A stretch of 25,985 nucleotides of DNA from Chloroflexota bacterium (lineage in GTDB: Bacteria; Chloroflexota; Anaerolineae; Anaerolineales; UBA4823). Under the pieces are notes generated by a model. It did no database searches, was not told the origin of the DNA, and saw nothing but the letters and a program-made list of their open reading frames with translations. Location: positions 1-25,985 of the forward strand of contig JAEWYL010000021.1 of the NCBI GenBank assembly GCA_023395675.1, written 5' to 3'. Below, piece after piece: positions 9,136-16,209 of the stretch; positions within the stretch are counted from its first letter, which is position 1, and each line of letters begins with the position of its first letter. The translations under genes were made by a program, and so were the position numbers.

Positions 9136-9924
9136 TTACATGAAAGGCCGCAGCACCGAGGTCGCCCCGAAGCGCGCCCCCAGGAAAATGATCAGCGCCT
9201 GGACGGCCAGCGCCAGCAGAAGCACGATCAGGACGCCGCCGGCGGACTTGGAGGGCGCCAGCCCGTTCGTAGCCCGCACCCCGGTGACCAGCAGGATAAG
9301 ATGCCAGATCAGATACAGGTCAATCAGGCCCATCAGGGAGGCCAGGAAAAGAAACCAGCCGGAAGAGCCGTCCGGGCTGTGTGGCGCAAAACCTGCCAGG
9401 CCCGGATGCTGGATCAACTGGCGCTCCACCAGCATCACCGCGCTGCGCACCAGGTCGCGCAGGGCAAACGGCAGGGAGGCCCAGGCGACGACGTTCATAG
9501 CGCTTCCGGTATCGCCTCGCCCGCCCAACAGGGTGAGGACCAGGTGCAGCAGGCCGCCCACGATCATCCAGCCGAGCCAGACACTCAGCAGAGCGCCCAG
9601 GGCCGGGAATACGTAGGTGAACACCGGGCCCTGCATGGCCTGCATGGCCTGCATGAGTTGAGCCTGCTGTTCCGGGCTGTACCATTGAAAATCGGGGGGC
9701 AGGGTCACATTCCCGCTGGCTGCGGCCGCCTGACGGATAGACCCTGCCAGGAGCACCCGCACCAGAGAGGTCAGGGTCAAAATCAGCATCGGTGTGAGCC
9801 AGACGCCGCCGGTATGGGCGGCAATGGTCTGAAAAGCCTGGCGGGGGCGGAGCAGCACCTCAGGCACCCAATTGAAACGCAGGCGCCGCGGCGACTCGAT
9901 TGGAGAGACGGCAGCTTCAGTCAT
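9136..9924 (-). CDS. Yip1-family polytopic membrane protein
   Basis: The protein is 262 residues with about five hydrophobic helices. The N-terminal segment (FNWVPEVLLRPRQAFQTIAAH) is typical of bacterial Yip1-domain proteins, which are integral membrane proteins of unclear function often found near transporters. A polar loop after the first helix contains a short tandem repeat (QAMQAMQ), reflected in DNA as three near-copies of CATGGCCTG near 9634-9657. ATG 9924 is chosen because AGGA lies about six bases upstream, whereas an upstream in-frame start at 10017 would add 31 residues crossing a palindromic region. It heads the operon with the ABC ATPase, the CARDB protein and the permease. A link to that transporter is inferred from gene order. 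Confidence 0.85.
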   Translation of the reverse strand: MTEAAVSPIESPRRLRFNWVPEVLLRPRQAFQTIAAHTGGVWLTPMLILTLTSLVRVLLAGSIRQAAAASGNVTLPPDFQWYSPEQQAQLMQAMQAMQGPVFTYVFPALGALLSVWLGWMIVGGLLHLVLTLLGGRGDTGSAMNVVAWASLPFALRDLVRSAVMLVERQLIQHPGLAGFAPHSPDGSSGWFLFLASLMGLIDLYLIWHLILLVTGVRATNGLAPSKSAGGVLIVLLLALAVQALIIFLGARFGATSVLRPFM

Positions 9925-9960
9925 AATGATCCTGTTTTGAAAGGAAATATTCCGCGTGTT

Positions 9961-10013
9961 GTCTACACCGGTATTTTTGATTCTACCATGAGTAGAATAC
10001 CGGCCCGGTAGAC
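9961..10013. promoter_or_regulatory. Nested inverted repeats upstream of the ABC operon, possible operator
   Basis: Immediately upstream of the Yip1/ABC operon, ATTCTAC (9980-9986) pairs with GTAGAAT (9992-9998) across five bases. Outer arms also pair: GTCTAC (9961-9966) with GTAGAC (10008-10013), and CCGGTATT (9968-9975) with AATACCGG (9996-10003). The inner and outer pairings share bases 9996-9998 and so compete. On the - strand, TAGAAT (9980-9985) could be a -10, but no good -35 is visible. Dyad symmetry in this position suggests a repressor site; this is inference. Confidence 0.45.
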
Positions 10014-10119
10014 CCATCCTGACCGGGAAAATCCAACTTCTATTACAACGTCCAGGCCCGGTGAGAAGTTCCCGAAAAGCAGAACTTCAGAGCTTATCTA
10101 AAAATTTATTTTTTTTGTT

Positions 10120-10153
10120 GTTGTGATTGAGGGCTACGGCCCCCAATCACAAC
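10120..10153. repeat. Palindromic hairpin, short loop (member B)
   Basis: GTTGTGATTG (10120-10129) pairs with CAATCACAAC (10144-10153). One mismatch follows, then four more pairs (10131-10134 with 10139-10142), closing a TACG loop. T-rich sequence lies on both sides (10109-10116 and 10158-10165). On the + strand it could look like a terminator, but no + strand gene ends nearby. It lies about 120 bases beyond the terminator of the Asp-box protein gene. Confidence 0.75.
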
Positions 10154-10275
10154 GACCTCTTTTTTCGGATAGAAATTTAGCCTTCGCTGAAAGCGAAGCG
10201 TAAAACAGAATCAACCTGGCTCTAATCTCCGGCTGAAGCGCCTTTCTGGGCCAGGGAAGGGGAATAAAAAAATGA

Positions 10276-10320
10276 GAGGGCATGAAAATTGGGCGCAAAA
10301 CGCCGAATTTCCATGCCCTC
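10276..10320 (-). terminator. Intrinsic terminator of the Asp-box protein gene
   Basis: A 20-base-pair stem with two mismatches (10276-10295 with 10301-10320) has a five-base loop. On the - strand it is followed by CATTTTTTTATT. It begins 41 bases after the gene's stop. Confidence 0.85.
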
Positions 10321-10361
10321 GCACTGCTCCCCCGGGAAGGGGGAAGCAAAACGCGCCAATC

Positions 10362-13067
10362 TTACACCCCGCGTACCCGGCGCAGCAGGATACCGACAAA
10401 GATCAGGCCGAAAATGATCAGACCGGCTGCCACCGGGCCGAGGAGAGAACCCAGCCAGGCATCGCTGCGGTCGTTCCGGTCTCCGAAATTCTCCAGCCCG
10501 GGCAGCAGGGTGGCCGTGGCCTGGACCTGCACCTGGATCTCGCCCTCGCCCGCGCTGGCGGTTGGCGCCGCCGGCGGGGTTCCGCCGGTCTCCGCCAGCG
10601 GAGGCGGCTGGCTGCCGGCAGCCGCCGTATTCGAGACCGGGAGGATCCGGTCTGCGAAGAACAGGCGGTCCTGCGGCTGCCCGGTCTCCGCGCTGACCAT
10701 CCGGCCGTTGAAAATCAGGGCCAGGTCGCCATCGGCCGACATATCCGCCATCAACTGGCCGATCTCGTTCAACCCGGGAAGCTGGATATTCAGGCTGGTC
10801 TCGGCCTCCCAGCGCGCTCCATCCCAGACCCAATGCTGCGAGTGGAAAACGCCCGGGCTGCTGCGCACCATCTGCAGCAGGTGCAGCCTCCCGTCCCGGT
10901 CCCATGCCAGCCCCGGCTGTCCGAGGGCGTCCCCGAAGATCGAGACCGGGGCCGTGCGCTGCCAGGTAGCCCCGTTGTCCGTCGAGGTCTCGTGCCACAG
11001 GGTGGTGCGGACATCGCTCAGCTCCTGCCAGATCCGGTGCAGGCTGTTCCCGCCCAGGCTGACCATCTGGCTCCAGTAAACCGGATTATCGCTCACGGTT
11101 GCCGGGTTGGACCAGGAGAGCCCGCCGTCGTCGGAGCGGGCGTAGTACATCGCCTGCGGACCCAGCCCGCCCGGCAGGGTGAATTCAGTCCACAGCACGT
11201 GCAGGCTGCCGTTCTCCGAGAGCGCCAGGCGGGGCTTATCCACCATACTCCAACCGGCCGCCTGGGCGTCAATCACCCGCTGCGGTTCAGCCCAGGTCAG
11301 CCCGCCGTCGGTGGAGCGGGTCAGATAAATCCCCCGGAATTCGTTCAGCGGTACAGCATAAATGACGTAAATCGTCCCATCCGGGGCGCTCAAAATATCC
11401 GGCGAACTGCCGGATGGCTGGGGCGAGGGCAGGCGCACGGGCCGCGCCCAATCGGAGGCCAGGGCCGCGGAAGCCGCCTCGACCGAACTGAAAGTAATTT
11501 CACCGGACTGCCCGCCGCTCCAGACCAGGAGCAGCCTGCCCTGCGAGTCCAGCACGGCAGCAGGCTGTTCTATTTTTCCCCGGGCGGAGGCCAGGATTTC
11601 AACCGGCTCCGACCAGCGCCCGCCCTCAAAACGGGCGTAATACAGGTCTGTCGCCGGGCTGTCGGGGATAGCGCGCCCGGCCTCGCTCCAGAATACGTGG
11701 ATCAGTCCTTCCTGCTCCGCCACCACCTCCGCCGAACGGAACAGATCCCCGGAAGCGACTTGGACAGGCGGGTTCCAGCCTGCCTCAGCGGAGAACCAGG
11801 TCTCGGAGTCGGAGAGCGAACGTCGCAGGAGCCAGATGTCCTTCCCGGCCCCCTGATCGCAGCCGGTCACGAACAGCTCCGAGCTCCCAACCAGCACGGC
11901 CTGGCGGCAGCTCAAATTGATCTGCCCGCCAGTCTCCGGGTCCAGGAAACTGGTCAGTTCGCTTTGCAGCTGGGGCTCGCTCCAGCGCTCCCCATCCCAG
12001 GCCTGGAGATAGACCTGTTCCTGGATCTCGTTCAGGATGAAGACCTGCCCATCCTGCCCCGTCAAAATCTCGGTGGAAGTGGGGCACCCAAGCACCTGAG
12101 CGAAGACCGGGCGGGGTTCGCTCCAGGCCTCTCCGCCTCTGGAGGACCGCTGGTAGAACTGGGTGCAGCCGGCAGCAGGGTCGCCCGACTGCCAGATCAG
12201 GAGCTGTTCCGCATCTCCGGCATAGACCTCCACGTGCGAGGGCTGTGTTGGAGCGCCAGGCTCAATGCCCGTGTCGAGCTCAACCACCTCTCCCCACGAC
12301 ACGCCCCCATCCTGGGAACGGACCAGGTGGGCGGCATCGCGAGGGCGGTTATCCCAGGCCAGATAAATATTCTCGCCCTCCGAAAAGCTGGCCGTATCCA
12401 GCTCAATATGAGCATTTTCCGGAGCCAGGCCGCGAAAATAGGGAGAGGTGAAGAGGGGGGCAGGAGCGCTCCAGCTCAGCGCTCCGGCTTCCAGCCAGGT
12501 ATAGTAGACTCCCGCCGGATTCGACTCGGTTTCAAGCGGGCGAATATAGCCCAGGTGCAGCCGCCCGGCTGCATCCTCTGCCACCGCGAAATCGAGGGCG
12601 GAGGCCGCCAGCTGCTGGCGGTTTGACCAGGCCTGCTGAATGGTGAAGCGGCCGGCCTGCACCCGGCTGTAGAAAAAGGTGTTGTCCTCGACAATCCAGA
12701 ACGCGTGGATATATCCGTTCTGGTCTGCAAGCAGAGAAGGCATCGCCAGGCCCGAGGGGAGCACCACCTGAACCGGCTCGCTCCACTGGGTCCCATCCCC
12801 GGTGCTGTAGAGCACCCCCGCGAACTCGTCCTTCCAGATCAGGTGAAATACCCCGCTGGCGTCGATCACGAGGGCCGGTTTCGAGGCCGCGCCGGAGCGC
12901 GAGAGGTTCACCGGCGCGGACCACTGGGAAGGCCCGCTCTGGGCGCGCGCAGCCCCGGCCCAGGTGAAACCCCAGTAGACCAGGCTGAGGAACAGTACAA
13001 CCAGAAGCGGGAGAAGCCGCCCGCGAAAGAACCGGATTGGCACAGGCTTGCGCGTCATCTCAGGCAT
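10362..13067 (-). CDS. Large membrane-anchored Asp-box (BNR/sialidase-like) beta-propeller protein
   Basis: The protein is 901 residues. An N-terminal signal/anchor segment (about 18-42, LLPLLVVLFLSLVYWGFTWA) is followed by an extracytoplasmic body rich in Trp-containing blade repeats (WSAPVNL, WSEPVQV, WAEPQRV, WSNPATV). Several have the Asp-box form S-x-D-x-G-x-T/S-W, such as SQDGGVSW, STDGGLTW, SDDGGLSW and STDNGATW. A Thr/Pro/Ala linker precedes a C-terminal membrane helix (VAAGLIIFGLIFVGILL) and a basic end (RRVRGV). The architecture is an extracellular propeller fixed to the membrane at its C-terminus. Sialidase or other glycoside hydrolase activity is not shown: I do not see the full set of catalytic residues, and Asp boxes are structural. 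The start is ATG at 13067, with a G-rich stretch ten bases upstream; ATG 13058 is an alternative. It appears to be a single-gene unit with its own terminator. Confidence 0.85.
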   Translation of the reverse strand: MPEMTRKPVPIRFFRGRLLPLLVVLFLSLVYWGFTWAGAARAQSGPSQWSAPVNLSRSGAASKPALVIDASGVFHLIWKDEFAGVLYSTGDGTQWSEPVQVVLPSGLAMPSLLADQNGYIHAFWIVEDNTFFYSRVQAGRFTIQQAWSNRQQLAASALDFAVAEDAAGRLHLGYIRPLETESNPAGVYYTWLEAGALSWSAPAPLFTSPYFRGLAPENAHIELDTASFSEGENIYLAWDNRPRDAAHLVRSQDGGVSWGEVVELDTGIEPGAPTQPSHVEVYAGDAEQLLIWQSGDPAAGCTQFYQRSSRGGEAWSEPRPVFAQVLGCPTSTEILTGQDGQVFILNEIQEQVYLQAWDGERWSEPQLQSELTSFLDPETGGQINLSCRQAVLVGSSELFVTGCDQGAGKDIWLLRRSLSDSETWFSAEAGWNPPVQVASGDLFRSAEVVAEQEGLIHVFWSEAGRAIPDSPATDLYYARFEGGRWSEPVEILASARGKIEQPAAVLDSQGRLLLVWSGGQSGEITFSSVEAASAALASDWARPVRLPSPQPSGSSPDILSAPDGTIYVIYAVPLNEFRGIYLTRSTDGGLTWAEPQRVIDAQAAGWSMVDKPRLALSENGSLHVLWTEFTLPGGLGPQAMYYARSDDGGLSWSNPATVSDNPVYWSQMVSLGGNSLHRIWQELSDVRTTLWHETSTDNGATWQRTAPVSIFGDALGQPGLAWDRDGRLHLLQMVRSSPGVFHSQHWVWDGARWEAETSLNIQLPGLNEIGQLMADMSADGDLALIFNGRMVSAETGQPQDRLFFADRILPVSNTAAAGSQPPPLAETGGTPPAAPTASAGEGEIQVQVQATATLLPGLENFGDRNDRSDAWLGSLLGPVAAGLIIFGLIFVGILLRRVRGV

Positions 13068-13182
13068 GCGTAAATACCCCCAAGGAAACCATCTTTATCA
13101 AATTCCCCCCAGGTAAGATTACCATAATCTGCTGCTTCGATCAAGGAACAGCGTCCTGCCGGGTGCACGAAAAGTTTGTAAA

Positions 13183-13223
13183 GGGGTGATTTGTGCGTGG
13201 TTCCACCACGCACAAATCACCCC
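13183..13223. repeat. Long palindromic hairpin, short loop (member C)
   Basis: A perfect 18-base-pair inverted repeat (13183-13200 with 13206-13223) has a five-base loop. AAA/TTT extends it across one bulged C. The 5' arm is G/T-rich. No clean T-run follows on either strand. It lies about 185 bases beyond the dnaK terminator and about 115 bases before the next gene start. Confidence 0.82.
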
Positions 13224-13407
13224 CTTTATTGCAACTTTTGAGTGTTCCCGTTCTGCCTCAGGCCCCCACTGCCCGGAATCAAAACAAGCTAACAGAACCC
13301 CCCCGGCAAACGCGCCGCCGGTATCTGTATAAACGCCTGCACAGAAAAAACGTTACAGGTGTGGGAAATCCTGGCACGGCTCCCCGGAAATGGGGAGGAA
13401 TGTGTAG

Positions 13408-13446
13408 GATCAAAAAAGTCCGGCACAAGGCCGGACTTTTTTGATC
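13408..13446 (-). terminator. Intrinsic terminator of dnaK
   Basis: A perfect 16-base-pair stem (13408-13423 with 13431-13446) has a seven-base loop. Six A:T pairs at the base give a T-run when read on the - strand. It begins 23 bases after the dnaK stop. Confidence 0.9.
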
Positions 13447-13469
13447 TCACTTCAATTTCCTTCACCGGG

Positions 13470-15368
13470 TTATGTCTCGCGGAACTCCCCTTCAACCACT
13501 TCGCCCTCACCGTCGGGCCGTCCCCCCTCCTGGCCGGGAGCGCCGCCTTCGCCGCCCTGCTGCCCCTGCTGGGCATAGAGCTGCTGGCTCAGGGCATGGA
13601 AAGCGTTCTGCAGGTCGTCGCTCAGGCTCTTGATCTGGTTCAGATCGTCGCCCTCCATCGCCTTCCGCAGACCGGTGATTTTCTCCTGGATATTCTGGCG
13701 CTCGGAGCCCGAGACGCGATCGCCCAGGTCATTCAGCGTCTTCTCGGTGTTATAAACCAGGCTGTCCGCCAGATTGCGGGCCTCCACCAGCTCGCGCCGG
13801 CGCCGGTCATCGGCTGCGTGCTCGCGGGCCTGGTTCACCATGCGCTCGATCTCGGACTGGTCCAGGTTGGTAGAGGCTGTGATCGTCACCTTCTGCTCTT
13901 TTCCGGTGGCCTTATCGCGCGCCATCACATTCAAAATGCCGTTGGCGTCAATATCAAAGGTCACCTCTACCTGAGGCAGGCCGCGCGGCGCAGGGGGAAT
14001 CCCCTCCAGGCGGAAGCGCCCGAGGCTCATATTGTCGGCAGCCATCGGCCGCTCGCCCTGCAGCACGTGAATATCCACTGCGGTCTGGTTATCCTCGGCG
14101 GTCGAGAAGACTTCGCTCTTGCGCACTGGGATCGTGGTGTTGCGTTCGATGAGAGGGGTCATCACACCCCCCAGAGTTTCAACGCCCAGGGAGAGCGGGG
14201 TGACATCCAGAAGCAGCACGTCCTTCACCTCGCCGCCCAGCACGCCGGCCTGGATGGCCGCGCCGACCGAAACCACCTCATCGGGGTTCACACCCTTGTG
14301 AGGTTCCTTACCGGTCAGCTTACGCACCAGCTCCTGCACCATTGGCATACGGGTAGAACCGCCCACCAGCACCACCTCATTGATGCTGTTTGCGCTGAGT
14401 CCGGCGTCTTTCAGGGCCGCGTTGAAGGGGCCGCGCAGGCGCTCGACCAGGTCCTCGCTCAACTGCTCGAACCGGGAACGCGAGAGCTTCATCTGCAGGT
14501 GCTTGGGGCCGGAGGCGTCTGCGGTGATGTAGGGCAGGTTGATCTCGGTCTCCATCACGCTGGAGAGCTCGATCTTCGCCCGCTCCGCTGCTTCACGCAG
14601 GCGCTGCAGAGCCTGGCGGTCTTCCCGCAGATCAATCCCATATTCTTTCTTGAACTCGTCGGCGATCCAGTTGACGATCTTCTCGTCCCAATCGTCGCCG
14701 CCCAGGTGGGTGTCGCCGTTGGTGGCTTTGACCTCGATTACGCCATCACCAACCTCCAGGAGGCTGACGTCGAAAGTACCGCCGCCCAGGTCGAAGACCA
14801 GGATGGTCTCGTTCGCTTTCTTATCGAGGCCGTAGGCCAGGGCAGCCGCGGTCGGCTCGTTGATGATGCGCAGCACCTCCAGACCGGCGATCTTACCGGC
14901 GTCTTTGGTGGCCTGGCGCTGGCTGTCATTGAAATAAGCCGGGACGGTGATCACCGCCTGGGTGACCGGCTCGCCCAGATAGGCTTCAGCGTCCGCCCGC
15001 AGCTTCGACAGGATCATGGCCGAAATCTCCTGCGGGCTGTATTCGCGCCCGGTCAGCGGGACCTTCACGCGGGCATCCCCCGAGGGGCCGCTGACCACCT
15101 GATAAGGGACCATCTTCCGTTCGGTCTCCACCTCATCATAACGGCGGCCCATAAAGCGTTTAATGGAAGAAACGGTGTTCTCAGGGTTCACCACCGCCTG
15201 GCGCTTGGCTGTCTGGCCTACCAGACGCTCGCCGGCTTTATTGAAAGCTACCACGGAAGGGAGCAGGCGCGAACCCTCTGCGGTGGGGATTACAGTAGGC
15301 TCCCCGCCTTCCATCACGGCGACCACGCTGTTGGTGGTCCCCAGATCAATGCCTATAATTTTTGCCAT
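13470..15368 (-). CDS. dnaK: Molecular chaperone DnaK (Hsp70)
   Basis: The protein is 632 residues, normal for bacterial DnaK. The ATPase domain starts IIGIDLGTTNSVVAV (4-18). It contains the later signature VFDLGGGTFDVSLL and the motif VVLVGGSTRMPMVQ. The substrate-binding domain has LLDVTPLSLGVETLGG and the helical lid follows. The C-terminus is a Gly/Glu-rich tail ending EVVEGEFRET, similar in character to other bacterial DnaK tails. It binds exposed hydrophobic segments with ATP-driven cycling, normally with DnaJ and GrpE; neither is encoded in this window. ATG 15368 is chosen because AAGGAG lies six bases upstream and the family N-terminus begins there; the longer open frame to 15455 adds unrelated residues. 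No CIRCE inverted repeat is visible upstream, so HrcA control is not evident. Confidence 0.97.
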   Translation of the reverse strand: MAKIIGIDLGTTNSVVAVMEGGEPTVIPTAEGSRLLPSVVAFNKAGERLVGQTAKRQAVVNPENTVSSIKRFMGRRYDEVETERKMVPYQVVSGPSGDARVKVPLTGREYSPQEISAMILSKLRADAEAYLGEPVTQAVITVPAYFNDSQRQATKDAGKIAGLEVLRIINEPTAAALAYGLDKKANETILVFDLGGGTFDVSLLEVGDGVIEVKATNGDTHLGGDDWDEKIVNWIADEFKKEYGIDLREDRQALQRLREAAERAKIELSSVMETEINLPYITADASGPKHLQMKLSRSRFEQLSEDLVERLRGPFNAALKDAGLSANSINEVVLVGGSTRMPMVQELVRKLTGKEPHKGVNPDEVVSVGAAIQAGVLGGEVKDVLLLDVTPLSLGVETLGGVMTPLIERNTTIPVRKSEVFSTAEDNQTAVDIHVLQGERPMAADNMSLGRFRLEGIPPAPRGLPQVEVTFDIDANGILNVMARDKATGKEQKVTITASTNLDQSEIERMVNQAREHAADDRRRRELVEARNLADSLVYNTEKTLNDLGDRVSGSERQNIQEKITGLRKAMEGDDLNQIKSLSDDLQNAFHALSQQLYAQQGQQGGEGGAPGQEGGRPDGEGEVVEGEFRET

Positions 15369-15512
15369 ATCTTTCTCCTTATCATCAGCCCGATTGTTGT
15401 CACCAACCTTGCTGGTTGTTTTCGTTTCATTGGAAGTCAGGCCCGGCGGAACCAACCATGGCGTTGGAATGCCGGGTAAGCCATCCTTAGGATACCCCCT
15501 GGACGCAAGAAC

Positions 15513-15542
15513 ATTATTAACTTTCTATAAAAAGAATATCAA
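15513..15542 (-). promoter_or_regulatory. Probable dnaK promoter
   Basis: Read on the - strand, TTGATA (15537-15542) and AATAAT (15513-15518) are 18 bases apart, each matching five of six sigma-70 consensus bases. This would give a leader of about 140 bases before the dnaK ATG. Confidence 0.55.
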
Positions 15543-15849
15543 AATTCCTGTGGCTCGATGCCATTTCAAAACTGGTTTTTGTCGTTTGTGCGGCGGCGCC
15601 AGCGCCCAAAACCAAAAATCGCTTTCCTGAAACCTTTATCCCGCACTGACGTCATTTTTATTCGTTAAATCTACCATGGATGGCGCCCGGGCCCCTGTCA
15701 GGGAAGGGTGAACACGCGCCTGAAAAGGTATTTCAGAGCAAAACGTGAAAAGTCAATTCGTTTTATGATTTTTCGCCCTTCCACATGCCATTGATTTCTT
15801 TAACAATCGAACAAAAATTCTAATCTTCGTTTAATCTTTTGCGGGAAAG

Positions 15850-15899
15850 CGGAGGTACATATGGGGTACGTTTGAAGGCCTCCCCCATTTGTGGGGAGG
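15850..15899 (+). other. Tiny ribosome-binding-site-led frame followed by a hairpin
   Basis: GCGGAGG (15850-15856) is followed by ATG at 15861 and a stop at 15873-15875, encoding only Met-Gly-Tyr-Val. Directly after it, CCTCCCC (15879-15885) can pair with GGGGAGG (15893-15899). The same C-rich segment can instead pair with the GGAGG of the ribosome binding site, or with ATGGGG at the start codon. This resembles a leader with competing structures, but nothing downstream before dnaA, 310 bases away, shows it is functional. Confidence 0.2.
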
Positions 15900-15998
15900 A
15901 AAAGGGCACAATTTTACCTATGTAGAAAGAATACCAACTGCAACGGGTTTTGATACCCGCGAAGCTTAAAGAATTAGAACTTTTTAAGTTCCCGTAGG

Positions 15999-16007
15999 TT
16001 ATTCATA
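15999..16007 (+). promoter_or_regulatory. Single DnaA-box-like nonamer upstream of dnaA
   Basis: TTATTCATA differs from the TTATNCACA consensus at one position and sits directly beside the -35 region of the likely dnaA promoter. Such a site could support autoregulation. One imperfect nonamer can easily occur by chance. Confidence 0.25.
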
Positions 16008-16037
16008 TTGCTCTTTATGGGTAATATCTGCTAGAAT
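16008..16037 (+). promoter_or_regulatory. Possible dnaA promoter
   Basis: TTGCTC (16008-16013) and TAGAAT (16032-16037) are 18 bases apart. The -10 matches five of six consensus bases, the -35 only three. It would give a leader of about 165 bases before the dnaA ATG. Confidence 0.4.
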
Positions 16038-16209
16038 GTTCTTGCGCAACGAGACCCTTCGCAACCGATCGAGTAGTTTCCATAACAGGGCGGTAACTCC
16101 TGCTGCTTCCAACACTAAATACTACAGATTATTTCCCTGCCGCAAACAGGGGTTAGTATTCTATTGCTTTGCGCCATTATTGATAAATTCTGGTGAGGAG
16201 GAGACTATC

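Larger units (their letters stand above)
10014..10361. other. Intergenic gap with two hairpins
   Basis: No supported gene lies here; short open frames on both strands (for example 10134-10349 on the - strand) have no family features and run through hairpins. The terminator at 10276-10320 and the palindrome at 10120-10153 are listed separately. An AT-rich patch (10095-10118) with a long T-run precedes the palindrome. Confidence 0.5.
13068..13469. other. Intergenic gap with two hairpins
   Basis: This gap between dnaK and the Asp-box protein gene contains the dnaK terminator (13408-13446) and a palindrome (13183-13223), listed separately. I see no coding sequence. A weak - strand promoter for the Asp-box gene may lie around 13100-13140 (TTGATC with a TAATCT 17 bases later), but the -10 matches only three of six consensus bases. 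Confidence 0.45.
15369..16209. other. AT-richer divergent gap between dnaK and dnaA
   Basis: About 840 bases without a supported gene, visibly richer in A+T than its neighbours, especially 15720-15850 and 15900-16040. It contains the probable dnaK promoter, the probable dnaA promoter, one near-match to a DnaA box, and a ribosome-binding-site-led four-codon frame with a hairpin (15850-15899), all listed separately. A replication origin next to dnaA is possible from position, but I find no cluster of DnaA boxes and do not call one. Confidence 0.5.

Noticed and set aside
10134..10349. Small - strand coding sequence in the gap after the Asp-box gene
   Set aside because: It runs through the terminator and the palindrome and has no ribosome binding site or family features.
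10272..12626. A 784-codon + strand open frame opposite the Asp-box gene
   Set aside because: It begins inside the - strand terminator hairpin, shows no family features, and mirrors a well-supported - strand protein.
13359..15479. A roughly 700-codon + strand open frame opposite dnaK
   Set aside because: dnaK is unambiguous; long antisense frames opposite dnaK are a known artefact of codon bias.
15369..15600. CIRCE/HrcA operator upstream of dnaK
   Set aside because: The TTAGCACTC-N9-GAGTGCTAA dyad or a close variant is not present.
15369..16209. oriC next to dnaA
   Set aside because: No cluster of DnaA boxes in either orientation; only one imperfect nonamer. Position alone is not enough to call it.
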